64,000 nucleotides of DNA from Streptomyces bathyalis (GCF_015910445.1 NZ_CP048882.1:5825501-5889500); one strand, 5' to 3'; shown: positions 26,012-34,967, counted from the first letter of the stretch. The notes: generated from the sequence alone by a model not told the origin. Numbers and translations: made by a program.

Positions 26012-26333
26012 CCGAGGGCAGCGCGGGCCGCCACCAAAGCAGCAGCGAAGGTCCGAGCGGTGCCACCGTCGGCACTTCGCTTTCCACTCCCGACGCTCAG
26101 GCGGGCACGCTGCACGAGGTTGCCCAGGCGCTGCCGGCCCTGGTCACGGGAACCGTCGTCCCGCAAGGAGGCGAAGCCCTCGCCAACGCACTTACCTCAC
26201 TGCTGAGTTGATCAACCCAGATCAATTCCGGCGAGTGGGGGCAGCGCTGAATCTGGATGGGCCGGGGTTGGTGCACAGGACATCGAGAGGTCGGCCGGAT
26301 GCTGGCGGCGCAGGGTCGACGTGAGATGCCCGC

Positions 26334-26418
26334 GCTGTGCACCCGATGTGCACCGACCCACCGAACGTCCTGCTTCTGTGCAGGTCAGGGCTCCTTCGCA
26401 GCGGTACTTCGACATCTA
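26334..26418 (+). repeat. Attachment-site copy 3 with arm
   Basis: The core GTACTTCGACATCTA (26404-26418) still reads YFDI followed by an in-frame stop (TAA instead of TAG). The arm from 26334 carries the same two GTGCACC motifs, GACCCAC and CAGGTCAGGG as copy 2, at near-identical spacing. This marks the junction between elements 2 and 3. Confidence 0.7.
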
Positions 26419-26460
26419 AAGGCGGAGGCCTGTCATCCGCCTTCGACGGCGCGTTGCTTC

Positions 26461-26504
26461 GGTGGCCCGCGGAAACGCCTTCCGGCGTCTTCCGGCGGGC
26501 CACC
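26461..26504 (+). terminator. glnA-terminator-like hairpin after core copy 3
   Basis: GGTGGCCCGC (26461-26470) pairs with GCGGGCCACC (26495-26504). The preceding GACGGCGCG and TTCGG resemble the sequence in front of the glnA hairpin at 12,756-12,772, so the left ends of elements 1 and 3 are related. The 257 bases to the next gene show nothing further. Confidence 0.6.
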
Positions 26505-26761
26505 GCCTTTGCCGCGCTCACTGAATCGTTCGGCTGCGGACCCCGGGCCGCGGCCGCCTGATACAGGCACATCACCGGCGGCATGTTGCCGACGAGGTGA
26601 GAGGCGGCGGGCGGACGCTGCCTGACCGACCGGACGGTGCGTCGACTGCACTGCACTGCTAAAGATCGTCGGATGAAGAGCGATACTCATGTGTGCACCC
26701 GCCGCCGGTGTGCCCGTCGGCGGGTGCCGCTACATCGAGCCTGTTGCGGAACAGGTACGCC

Positions 26762-27454
26762 TCAGCCGGGCAGGCCGGGGAGGGTCGGCTGCTGTCCGGG
26801 GATGTAGTCGAAGTGCGGCGTGAGTGTGCCGAACGGTGTGCCTCCGTCGGGAGCGTCGATGTCGCTGTTTGCCTCGATCAGGTCTTCGGCCTCTTGTGAG
26901 AAGTAGAAGGGCATCTTCTCCAGACGGAAGCCGGTCGGGCTGGGGCGGGCGCCCTTCATCACCTCGTAGTAGTTGCTGTAGCCGAGTTGTGTCTCCTCGG
27001 AGACCGTCTGGCCGTCCACCTCCACGCCCGCGGAGTACGCCGGCTGGGGCATGACGCGAATCCAGGTCGGCTTGAGGGTGGCTGTCTGGCCGGACTCGGC
27101 GTGGTGCAGCCGCAGGCCGCCGGGGTAGTAGATGCGGCCCTTGGAATCGAGGCCGTCGCCGGCCGTCGATCCGATGGGCATGCTGAAGCCCTTGCCGTCG
27201 GAGTGCATTGTGAACGGGCTGATGGCCTCCAGAGTGACGCCCTCCCTCTGCAACCCCTGCTGGGTCTCCGGCGAGATTTCGACGTCGGCGCTGCCCCAAG
27301 GTGAGATGTAGGCGCCGGGAATCGGTGCCTCGGCGGACGCGGTCCTTGCCGTAGCCGGCGTGACGGCGCCAGCTTGGGCGACCCCGAGCGGCAGCAGCAG
27401 TGCCGTCGCGGAGGCCAGCAGGGCAACGCGGCGACGGAGTCCGTGCTTGAACAT
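26762..27454 (-). CDS. Secreted protein of unknown function, 230 aa
   Basis: The signal peptide is typical: MFKHGLRRR, then VALLASATALLLPLGVAQAGA with an AQA-GA cleavage site. The mature part is beta-rich: PGAYISPWGSADVEIS, GDGLDSKGRIYYPGGLRLHH, TWIRVMPQPAYSAGVEVDG and a Pro-rich end. The ATG (complement 27452-27454) follows GAAGGG; the longer upstream frame is not supported. The roughly 500 bases between this gene and the divergent DUF4331 gene hold no other gene I can support but must contain both promoters. Confidence 0.7.
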   Translation of the reverse strand: MFKHGLRRRVALLASATALLLPLGVAQAGAVTPATARTASAEAPIPGAYISPWGSADVEISPETQQGLQREGVTLEAISPFTMHSDGKGFSMPIGSTAGDGLDSKGRIYYPGGLRLHHAESGQTATLKPTWIRVMPQPAYSAGVEVDGQTVSEETQLGYSNYYEVMKGARPSPTGFRLEKMPFYFSQEAEDLIEANSDIDAPDGGTPFGTLTPHFDYIPGQQPTLPGLPG

Positions 27455-27958
27455 GAACAGTGAACCCTTCCGAAATCGGGACAGGTGAAGCCCGTGATGG
27501 ACGGCGGCAGGGCCACGGCATGACGGGAACCGTGAAGCCGCCTGAACAGGCCTTCGTGGAGCTGGCGTTGGAGCACTGAGTCGCAACCACCTTGGCCGCA
27601 AAGCGGTCCACTCGCCGGTCTGCACAGTCCATGAGTAAGCCCCCGATGACCGCAAAGCCATAGTTGGTGGGGAAACCAGCTATTTCGTGTATTGCTCTCG
27701 TCTTCCCGGCCTGCCGCAAGGGACAGCGAGCCCATCGAAACCGCTGCACAGAGGCACTTTCGGCGAGGGCATCCCCGAAGGCCTCCGCACACCCGTGCTT
27801 GACGGTCCGTCAATGCGTTGCGAGCCGGGTCAGTCCTCGCGGTGCAGTAGGTACCTCACACGTGTGGTGCCCGGCAGAGAACAGCCCGGCAAGATCCGGC
27901 AGCGCGACACGCTGTGGCTCCGGATGGCGTCCTCAACACCTCAACACCTGGAGCACTC

Positions 27959-29440
27959 ATGCCCTTGTTCCGCAGGCCCTGGGCCACCGGCCCGAGCCGT
28001 CGCCGGATCGCTCTCATCACAGGTGCGACCGTCGTGGCCGGCGCCGCCATGTCAGGTCCGCTCCTGTCCGTCAGCCAGGCCGGCGGTCATGTCGACGCCC
28101 CCTCGTCGCTGGCCGACGCGGCGGCCGACATCACCGATGTCTACGCCTTCACCAGCCCCGACGACCACGACATGGTCACCTTGATCGCCAACGTCCGTCC
28201 GTTCCAGCTGCCGGGCAACGCGACCAGCTCGGTCGCCGACCATCCGTTCGCCAACGGGGCCCGGTACGAGATCAACACGGACGCCGATGGCGACGGAACT
28301 CCGGACACCACCTACCGCTGGACCTTCGCGAATGACGACCGCAGGCCCCTCAAGGCAGGTCCCAAGGTCGGGCCCGGCCAGGTGACTTCGCTGGACGACC
28401 GTTCCCTGAGAGTCCGGCAGACCTACACGCTGGAGCGCGTCCGGAAAGGAGCGAAGCCCGAGACGCTCATCGGCAAGGGCGTCGCCGCCCCCACGCACGC
28501 CGGCCGGGCACTCATGCCCGACTACGGCAAGCTGCGCGAGGAGGCCGTCCGGCAACTGCCCGGCGGCGGACGCACCTTGGCCGGGCAATCGGCTGAGGCA
28601 TTCAAGGCGGATTCCGAAGTGTTCGGGCTCTACACCGTCGGCACGGCCGGGCCGGTACGCGGCTGGCTGCCCGACGCCCAGCCCCTGTCGGCTCTGAACG
28701 TCAACAGCCTGATCGTCCAGGTGCCCAAGAAAGCGATCGCGTTGCGCAAGGATCCGCAGGCAAATCCGGTCGTGGGTGTATGGGCCTCGGTCTCCCGTCC
28801 GGGCGCGGACTTGAGTAGGGGCCTGTCAGGACAGGATCCGGTGTTCCGTCAGGTCTCACGGCACGGCAACCCGCACCTGGCGTTCAGCATCTTCGGTTCG
28901 ACCGTGGGGATGGCCCGCCCCGGTGGCCCCGAGGACCGCTTCCAGCAGCGTGACCCCGAGGACGACCACCTGGAGCGGGACTTCCTCGCCGCGGTGAACG
29001 ACCCGAAGCCGCCGCACCGCATCGAACGGGCCCACCACGTCAAGGCTCCCGCCACACCGCGCAAGGACATCGAGGCTCTGTTCCTGCGCGGCATCGGAGA
29101 GGACAACGGGGCGAAGTTCGGCTACGACCTCAACACGCCCGCCATGAACGCCGACGCCGACCCGTCGAAGATCGTCCCGGCGGAGGAACTGCGGCTGAAC
29201 CTCACCACCCCTGTGACGAGGAATCCGAAGCCCAACGGCCTCATCGACGGCGACAGGCAGGGCTTCCCCAACGGGCGCCGGCTCAACGACACCATCGACG
29301 GGCCCCTGATCCGCATGCTGATGGGCGAGCCCGGAGGCCCATCCGCCGAACACCTGCTGCCGACCCCGGACTTCAAGCTCCAGCCCGCCGACGCGCAATA
29401 CACCTTCCCCTACCTCAATCCGCCGCACGCGGCACTGTGA
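27959..29440 (+). CDS. DUF4331 family exported protein, 493 aa
   Basis: The N-terminus is a long signal sequence or anchor (RRRIALITGATVVAGAAMSGPLLSVSQAGG). The DUF4331 landmarks follow: ADAAADITDVYAFTSPDDHDMVTLIANVRPFQ, the acidic NTDADGDGTPDTTYRWTF, which looks like a calcium-binding loop, and a terminal GFPNGRRLNDTIDGPLIRM. Members of this family are secreted and of unknown activity. It is the first of three genes in the same direction: the second starts 7 bases downstream, the third overlaps the second. The association with a nickel/cobalt-type transporter recurs, as I recall, in actinobacteria and suggests a metal-related role. Confidence 0.82.
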   Translation: MPLFRRPWATGPSRRRIALITGATVVAGAAMSGPLLSVSQAGGHVDAPSSLADAAADITDVYAFTSPDDHDMVTLIANVRPFQLPGNATSSVADHPFANGARYEINTDADGDGTPDTTYRWTFANDDRRPLKAGPKVGPGQVTSLDDRSLRVRQTYTLERVRKGAKPETLIGKGVAAPTHAGRALMPDYGKLREEAVRQLPGGGRTLAGQSAEAFKADSEVFGLYTVGTAGPVRGWLPDAQPLSALNVNSLIVQVPKKAIALRKDPQANPVVGVWASVSRPGADLSRGLSGQDPVFRQVSRHGNPHLAFSIFGSTVGMARPGGPEDRFQQRDPEDDHLERDFLAAVNDPKPPHRIERAHHVKAPATPRKDIEALFLRGIGEDNGAKFGYDLNTPAMNADADPSKIVPAEELRLNLTTPVTRNPKPNGLIDGDRQGFPNGRRLNDTIDGPLIRMLMGEPGGPSAEHLLPTPDFKLQPADAQYTFPYLNPPHAAL

Positions 29441-29447
29441 GGGCCGT

Positions 29448-30779
29448 GTGAAGAGCTGGGGCGCGGCCGTCGGCGTGACCTGCGCCATCGGAGCCTGTGT
29501 CGCGGGACTGCTGGCCATGGGGCCGGCCGGATTCAACGACGACGTTCCGTCTCCGAGTCCGCGCACCGCGCACCGGGCGGGCGCTGGGGCAGACGATCCT
29601 CTCTCTGCGGCGCGCCGGGCGGTGGACACGGCACCGAGAGACCCGGGCGTCTGGTCGGAATTGGCGCACGCGGAGATCGAAAAAGCCCGCACCACCCTGG
29701 ACGCCGGGCGTCTGGATGCGGCCGGGAAGGCGCTGCGCCGCTCGCTCACCCTGAAGCGCACGGGAAACTACCCGGCGACCACGGGCATGGGGCAACTCGC
29801 CAATGCGCGGCACGAGTTCACCACAGGGCGCAGGTGGGGTCTGCGCAGCACACGGATGGCACCCGACCGGGCCGAAGGTTATGGGGTACTCGCCGACGCC
29901 GAGATCCAGCTCGGGCACTACCGCGGTGCCCGGGTGGCCGTTCAGCGCATGCTCGATCTGAAGCCGACGACTGCCGCATACAGTCGCGCCGCCTACGACC
30001 TTGAGACCCATGGCCGCGACCAGGACGCCGCTTTCGCTCTCCAACGAGCCGCCGAGAGTGCCCAGACACCCGACGAGATGGCCTTCGCCGAGTCCCGGCT
30101 CGGCGAACTGGCCTGGTCACAAGGTGAACTGCGGCGTGCCGAACGGCACTTCGAGCGCGCCACGGCCACGGTGCCGGATCATCCCTACTCTGCGGCCGGG
30201 CTCGCCCGGCTTCAGGCGGCACGCGGGCACCCGGCGGAGGCGCTCAGGATGTACGACCGGCTGGTCGAACGGACGCCACTGCCGCAGTTCCTGCTGGAGG
30301 CGACGGAACTGCGGCTGGCACGGCCCGGTCGACGGGACAGGGGCGCACTCGCGGGGCTGAAGGCGCAGGCGCGGATGCTGCGTGCTACGGGCGGCCCCGT
30401 CGATCCCCACCTTGCGCTGTACGAGGCCGACCACGGGGACTCAGCAACCGCGGTCGCACTGCTGCGACGCGAGTGGAAGCGTTCGCGCAGCGTCATCGTC
30501 GCTGACGCGCTCAGCTGGGCGCTGCACCGCTCCGGACGTGACGCCGAGGCACTGACCTACGCCAGGGCCGCGGCCCGCACCGGGTGGAAGAATGCGCTCT
30601 TCCGTTACCACCGAGGGGTGATCGAGTACCGGCTCGGGCAGGACACCGCAGGCGATCACCACCTACGGCAGGCGCTCCAGCTCAACCCGCACTTCTCGCC
30701 GTACCACGCTCCCCGCGCCGCCAGGCTGCTCCACCGACGCGACTGCGCGACCGCCGAAGAGCACGGTGACCGCCGGTGA
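29448..30779 (+). CDS. Membrane-anchored TPR protein, 443 aa
   Basis: A GTG start is followed by one N-terminal hydrophobic segment (WGAAVGVTCAIGACVAGLLAMG) that would act as signal anchor, then at least six TPR-like helix pairs, for example DAGRLDAAGKALRRSLTL, AYDLETHGRDQDAAFALQRAAE, LAWSQGELRRAERHFERATATVPDHP, LQAARGHPAEALRMYDRLVERTP and YRLGQDTAGDHHLRQALQLNPHFSPY. It starts 7 bases after the DUF4331 stop and overlaps the NicO gene by four bases (GTGA). TPR proteins scaffold protein contacts; here it probably links the exported DUF4331 protein to the transporter, which is inference. Confidence 0.8.
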   Translation: MKSWGAAVGVTCAIGACVAGLLAMGPAGFNDDVPSPSPRTAHRAGAGADDPLSAARRAVDTAPRDPGVWSELAHAEIEKARTTLDAGRLDAAGKALRRSLTLKRTGNYPATTGMGQLANARHEFTTGRRWGLRSTRMAPDRAEGYGVLADAEIQLGHYRGARVAVQRMLDLKPTTAAYSRAAYDLETHGRDQDAAFALQRAAESAQTPDEMAFAESRLGELAWSQGELRRAERHFERATATVPDHPYSAAGLARLQAARGHPAEALRMYDRLVERTPLPQFLLEATELRLARPGRRDRGALAGLKAQARMLRATGGPVDPHLALYEADHGDSATAVALLRREWKRSRSVIVADALSWALHRSGRDAEALTYARAAARTGWKNALFRYHRGVIEYRLGQDTAGDHHLRQALQLNPHFSPYHAPRAARLLHRRDCATAEEHGDRR

Positions 30780-32308
30780 TCCAGCGTTCCCGTACCCCGC
30801 TCCGCGTCCTCGTGACGATGGTCCTCGTGCTGCTGATCAGCGTCGGGGCGGCGCCCGGCACGCACGCCCATCCTTTGGGCGACTTCAGCCTCAACCACCA
30901 CGACGGACTGCGGCTGTCCTCGGGGCACATCGAGGACACCGCCGTCGTCGACAGCGCGGAGATCCCAACCGCCCAGGATCGCGAGAAGACCGATACGGAC
31001 AACGACGGCGACGTCTCCCGGTCCGAGGCCACCAACCGCGCCCGGCAACGCTGCTCCCGACTCGCCGAAGCCTCCCGGGTGACGGTCAACAGCCGTCGCA
31101 AGGAATGGCGCGTGCGCGCCAGCCGCCTCACATACGGCAAAGGAACAGCCGGTCTGCCGATCGCCCGGCTCACCTGCCGCCTCCGCACCGACGCCGATCT
31201 CTCACGGGCGGCAGCCATCACGTTCGCCTCGGGTGCGGACCGACGTCGTACCGGCTGGAAGGAGATCACCGCCACAGGCGGAAACCGGGTGCGGCTGACG
31301 GCATCGTCCGCTCCGGAACGGAGCGCGAGCGCGGGACTGCGCCGCTATCCCTCCGGCGCCGCCGACGAGCCGCCGAACCAGACCACGGCAAGCCTGCGCA
31401 CGCGGCCCGGCGACGACCGGCCCTCCACCGGCACGGACGACGCCGCACCCGGCGCGGGCCCCTCCGCCGCAGCGGGTACCTCCCTCTTCCCCTCTCTGGA
31501 GCGGGAGTTGACCGCACTCACCACAAGCCGCGACCTCACCCTTCCGGTAGGACTTCTCGGTGTCATGCTCACCGTCCTCCTGGGCGCAGGTCACGCCGCC
31601 CTGCCCGGACACGCGAAACTCGCCGTCGCAGCATGCCTCGCCCGCCGTACGGGCGGCGTCCGAGCCGCCTTGACTGTCGGCGTGACCGTAACGGCCACAC
31701 ACACCACGGGCGTGCTGATCGTGGGCCTCGCGCTGACCCTCTCCGGCAGCCTGCTGGGAGATCAACTGCTGGGCTGGCTGGGCACGATCAGCGGCCTGCT
31801 CATCGCGACCATCGGTGCATGGCTGGTCATCACGGCCGTACGCGCCCTCAACACCGGCAGGCCGCCGACGAGTTGGCAGCACCGGCACCACCACCACCAC
31901 CGTTCGCACGATCATGCCCATGAGTACAGCCACAGCCACAGCCATGAGCATCCTCGCGCCCGAGATGAAGAGCACCGCACGGACCTCCGCCTGCCCTCCC
32001 TACTCGGCGTCGGACTCGCCGGAGGACTCGTGCCGAGCCCTTCAGCCCTGGTCGTACTGCTCGGTGCCGTCTCCCTCAGCCGCACCTTCTTCGGCGTCCT
32101 GCTCGTCCTCGGCTACGGACTCGGCATGGCGGCCACCCTCACCGCAGCCGGTCTGCTGCTCTCCGGCGGCGGCAACCGCCTCACCACACTCGCTGAGCGA
32201 CGCCTTCCCGCATGGTCCCGCTACACCCGATTCGGCACACTCCTCACCGCACTCGCCGTCCTCACCGTCGGACTCGCCCTCACCCTGCGCAGCTTGCCGC
32301 CGCTGTGA
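30776..32308 (+). CDS. NicO/RcnA-like nickel-cobalt transporter with EF-hand-like loop, 510 aa
   Basis: After a signal peptide (VLVTMVLVLLISVGAAPGTHAHPLG) a roughly 190-residue extracytoplasmic domain holds DTDNDGDVSRSE, an EF-hand-type calcium loop. The membrane part (from about residue 255) has six helices and the family signature HAALPGHAKLAVAACLA (H-x4-GHAK like). A cytoplasmic His-rich loop (HRHHHHHRSHDHAHE ... HSHSHEH) is followed by GLVPSPSALVVLLGAV, a second family motif. This fits efflux or uptake of Ni/Co-like metals, with the His loop as metal sensor or chaperone. It is longer than simple RcnA proteins because of the extra domain. Last of three coupled genes. Confidence 0.82.
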   Translation: MIQRSRTPLRVLVTMVLVLLISVGAAPGTHAHPLGDFSLNHHDGLRLSSGHIEDTAVVDSAEIPTAQDREKTDTDNDGDVSRSEATNRARQRCSRLAEASRVTVNSRRKEWRVRASRLTYGKGTAGLPIARLTCRLRTDADLSRAAAITFASGADRRRTGWKEITATGGNRVRLTASSAPERSASAGLRRYPSGAADEPPNQTTASLRTRPGDDRPSTGTDDAAPGAGPSAAAGTSLFPSLERELTALTTSRDLTLPVGLLGVMLTVLLGAGHAALPGHAKLAVAACLARRTGGVRAALTVGVTVTATHTTGVLIVGLALTLSGSLLGDQLLGWLGTISGLLIATIGAWLVITAVRALNTGRPPTSWQHRHHHHHRSHDHAHEYSHSHSHEHPRARDEEHRTDLRLPSLLGVGLAGGLVPSPSALVVLLGAVSLSRTFFGVLLVLGYGLGMAATLTAAGLLLSGGGNRLTTLAERRLPAWSRYTRFGTLLTALAVLTVGLALTLRSLPPL

Positions 32309-32408
32309 CATCGAGCGCGGCAACAGGAAGCCGCCCAGGATCGACAAGCTCGCCCGCGCCGGCGCACGTTCTTCGCGTTCCGACGGAACGGCATCGTCGT
32401 AGCTGAAC

Positions 32409-32615
32409 ATGGTGGAGCGGTGGTTCGCCGAGCTGACGCAGAAGAAGCTGAAACGTGGCGTGCACCGCTCCGTCCAGGCCCTTGAGCGCGATATCCGAAC
32501 GTGGCTCGCCGACTGGAACGACAGCCCCAGACCGTTCCTCTGGACGAAAACCGCCGACGAGATCCTCGAAAGAGTCGCCGCATACTGCCAACGAATCTCC
32601 GACTCAGGTCACTAG
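32409..32615 (+). pseudogene. C-terminal remnant of an IS630-type transposase
   Basis: Only the last 68 codons remain: VERWFAELTQKKLKRGVHRS followed by LERDIRTWLADWNDSPRPFLWTKTADEILERVAAYCQRI. This is the end of the DDE-type transposases of IS630 elements common in Streptomyces, where WFAELTRKKL is the last catalytic region. The upstream two thirds are missing. No inverted repeat is seen after the stop, which shares the bases CTAG with the convergent GPP34 gene. Confidence 0.78.
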
Positions 32616-33280
32616 CTGGTGCCGGCGCCCACGGTCGCGGCGCCCACGGTCGCGGCGCCCACGACGGCGACGAGTTCGTACTGCATTGCCTCCAGGGCCC
32701 TACGTACTGCGGGAGCGGCCCAGTTGTCACGTGCCAGCTTTGCCGTGCGCCGTTCGACGTCCCGGGCCGGCACCCCGGGGAAGGCGCACTCGTACAAACC
32801 AGCAGCACTCAGCACAACCGCCAAGCCGACGGTGCGTTCATCCGGTGTCTCACCCCGTAGCACCACACCGTCCAACCGATCGCGGAGCGCGACCTCTACG
32901 GAGCTGTCGAGCGTGGGGTAGCGACGTGTGGTGAACAGCCCCAGCGTCCTGCTCACCTCCTCGCCCACTGTCCCCCTCTCCCGAAGCCGGTCCAGTGCCT
33001 TACCGCGAACGCTCTTACGGAGCTCACGCACCCAGCTCTGCGCGGTGGCCCGCTTCTCGCGTGCGGCCAGCACCGCAAGCACGTCGTCCAGTACGGCAGA
33101 GCCCACAGGTGTCCGGTCGGCTACGACGACCTTGTGGTCGTCCACGTCGAGCCGCCCTGCCAAGGCCAGTTCAAGGAGGACAGCTCCAGCGGCGGCGCAA
33201 TCTGTCCGCCACGGCTCCGGAAAGCGCCCCCGAGCGTCAATGGAGAGCAGAACCACCTGCTCATCGAGCGTCATTTGCAT
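32612..33280 (-). CDS. GPP34-family phosphoprotein, 222 aa
   Basis: Bacterial relatives of Golgi phosphoprotein 3, which binds phosphoinositides in eukaryotes; the bacterial role is unknown, though Streptomyces has many paralogs. The start LDEQVVLLSIDARGRFP and the block LLELALAGRLDVDDHKVVVADRTPVGSAVLDDVLAVLA are diagnostic, as is GLAVVLSAAGLYECAFP near the end. ATG at 33278-33280 follows GGGAG. The C-terminus is a five-residue repeat VGAAT-VGAAT-VGAGT encoded by a 15-bp tandem repeat, ending in TAG next to the transposase remnant. The natural C-terminus may have been altered by that insertion. Confidence 0.82.
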   Translation of the reverse strand: MQMTLDEQVVLLSIDARGRFPEPWRTDCAAAGAVLLELALAGRLDVDDHKVVVADRTPVGSAVLDDVLAVLAAREKRATAQSWVRELRKSVRGKALDRLRERGTVGEEVSRTLGLFTTRRYPTLDSSVEVALRDRLDGVVLRGETPDERTVGLAVVLSAAGLYECAFPGVPARDVERRTAKLARDNWAAPAVRRALEAMQYELVAVVGAATVGAATVGAGTS

Positions 33281-33531
33281 ACCCACAACACTCCCACACG
33301 GCTGGCGGCCTAATGGAGGCCCGATGCTGCCGCATGCGAGGCAGCAAGATGACACCGAAACCCCTTCGTTCGGAGATTGACGCATGCCATCGTATGTGAT
33401 GTCGGAAGCGAGCAGTCGAGGAATCCAATCACCATTCTGATGGCGGGATTCCGTGATTTCCGCGCACTCGGCTCCTGAGTCCGGTGCCACACGAGAAACC
33501 ACGAAAGCACGAGAAAGAAGGAGACACGCTC

Positions 33532-33723
33532 ATGCTGCTTGAGAAGGTCAACAACAGTCACCTGCTGGACACCGTACTGACGGATGCCGCGAACGTGGAG
33601 GACATGTCGCCGGCCGAGCCCGTCCTGTCCACCCCGGCCGCCGTTGCCGGCGGAGCCCTGGTCACCGCGGGTGCGTTCGGAGCCGGCGTCGGGCTCGGGG
33701 TCACCCAGGCCCAGGCCGGCTGA
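33532..33723 (+). CDS. Candidate linaridin-type RiPP precursor 1, 63 aa
   Basis: A short gene with a good GGAG site. The first half is charged, leader-like (LLEKVNNSHLLDTVLTDAANVEDM). The second half is a hydrophobic Gly/Ala-rich segment starting SPAEPVLSTPAAVAGG and ending GVTQAQAG. It shares MSP...VL(S/A)TPAAV with precursor 2 downstream, the conserved block at the likely leader-core border; linaridin cores such as cypemycin begin ATP. There are three Thr in the putative core that could be dehydrated and no Cys, so no aminovinyl-cysteine is possible. Two tandem precursors followed by a methyltransferase, hydrolase, membrane proteins and ABC exporter support the RiPP reading. The mature structure is unknown. 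Confidence 0.65.
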   Translation: MLLEKVNNSHLLDTVLTDAANVEDMSPAEPVLSTPAAVAGGALVTAGAFGAGVGLGVTQAQAG

Positions 33724-33777
33724 CAACCGCCACATCGGCGCCCTAAGCAGAATCAAACCGTCGCTCAAGGAGTAAAC

Positions 33778-33990
33778 GTGACTGCAATCTCCACCAAGGT
33801 CAACGCAAGCCAGGAACTCAACGGCGTCTCGATACACGCCGGTGAGAACGAGTGGAACGGCCGGATGTCTCCGGTCCTCGCCACCCCTGCCGCGGTCGGC
33901 GCCGGGCTTGCCGGCGCAGCCGCCATCGCCGGTGCGGCAGCCGGCGGCATTGCGGTCGGAAACGCCGCCGGGCAGGCCGCGGGCGGCTGA
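33778..33990 (+). CDS. Candidate linaridin-type RiPP precursor 2, 70 aa
   Basis: GTG 33778 follows an AAGGAG site. The leader-like half (MTAISTKVNASQELNGVSIH) runs into NEWNGRMSPVLATPAAVGAG and then a Gly/Ala/Ile/Val stretch ending AGQAAGG. If cleavage falls before ATP, as in cypemycin-type linaridins, the core would begin with Ala, the residue that linaridin methyltransferases N,N-dimethylate; a methyltransferase gene is in the cluster. Only one Thr lies in the core, very few dehydratable residues for a linaridin. An alternative is an unmodified bacteriocin-like membrane peptide. The gap to precursor 1 is 54 bases. Confidence 0.65.
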   Translation: MTAISTKVNASQELNGVSIHAGENEWNGRMSPVLATPAAVGAGLAGAAAIAGAAAGGIAVGNAAGQAAGG

Positions 33991-34094
33991 CTCACGTCGC
34001 ACCAATGCCGCCTCTCGATAACCACCTGCCACCCACGCCGGTGAGAGGCGGCACATAATTCCTATGGCCGGGGAAGGGAAAGGGAAGAGCAAAA

Positions 34095-34967
34095 ATGAAC
34101 ATCTCCTCTGCGGCACGGAGATCACTCTCCTCCCCGGTCATAGGCCGGGAGCGTGCACTGACCACCGCGGAACAGCTCAGCGCGACCGCATATCTCATGA
34201 GCAGCCTGGAAATACTGGCAGCCGAACGCGACCGCCAGAAAGGCGGATTGAACAACTGGGATCTGGCCCGGGACAATTACACATGGGCACCGCCGAAGGT
34301 GCGCGCGTCGCTCGACTTCCTCGCCAGGCCGGACGTCACCCGGTGGATCCACGGGGCCCGCGCACTTGCCAGCGCCTCGCTGCTCGTACCGGGCACCAGT
34401 CGGCGCCACCGCGCTGCCGCGAACGGCTTCCTCGCCCTCACCTCGGTCGCCACCTACCCGAGGCACCACTACGGCACCGACGGATCGGATCAGCTCTCCT
34501 TCCTCGTGCAGTCCGCGGCCATGATCGCCCGACTCGGCCAGCGGCAGCCCGCACTCGTCGACAGCTGCCTGTGGTACGTGGCGCTCCAGGCCACGCTCTC
34601 GTACGCCACATCGGGCTATGTGAAGATCGCCAGCCCCATCTGGCGCTCCGGCGAGGCCCTGCCGGGCATCATGCGCACCGAGACCTACGGTGACGGCAAG
34701 GTCTACGACCTGATGAAGCGCTATCCCAAGGCATCCCGGAAGCTGGCGCACGCGGTACTCGCCATGGAGTGCGCCTTCCCCGCCGTATTCCTCGCCAAGG
34801 GACGGCTCACCCCAGCGATGCTCGCCGGACTCGGCTCGTTCCACGTCGTCAATGCCCGGGTGATGGGTCTGAGCCGATTCGTGTGGGCCTTCCTGGCGAC
34901 CTACCCCGCGATCCTCTACGTCACCCAGAGCCGCGAGTCCACGAAGCCCGGCGGAGGCAGCCGATGA
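34095..34967 (+). CDS. HTTM-like integral membrane protein of the RiPP cluster, 290 aa
   Basis: Several membrane segments are spread along the chain (SLDFLARP...WIHGARALASASLLV; AANGFLALTSVATYPRHHYG; LWYVALQATLSYATSGYVKIASPIW; AMECAFPAVFLAKG; RFVWAFLATYPAILYV). The TYPRHHYGTDGSDQ and SGYVKIASPIWRSGEALP stretches resemble the HTTM (vitamin-K-dependent carboxylase-like) membrane domain. Linaridin clusters encode a membrane protein (LinL) required for modification; this gene is a candidate for that role by position. It is coupled to the hydrolase gene by an ATGA overlap. The catalytic function is inferred. Confidence 0.62.
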   Translation: MNISSAARRSLSSPVIGRERALTTAEQLSATAYLMSSLEILAAERDRQKGGLNNWDLARDNYTWAPPKVRASLDFLARPDVTRWIHGARALASASLLVPGTSRRHRAAANGFLALTSVATYPRHHYGTDGSDQLSFLVQSAAMIARLGQRQPALVDSCLWYVALQATLSYATSGYVKIASPIWRSGEALPGIMRTETYGDGKVYDLMKRYPKASRKLAHAVLAMECAFPAVFLAKGRLTPAMLAGLGSFHVVNARVMGLSRFVWAFLATYPAILYVTQSRESTKPGGGSR

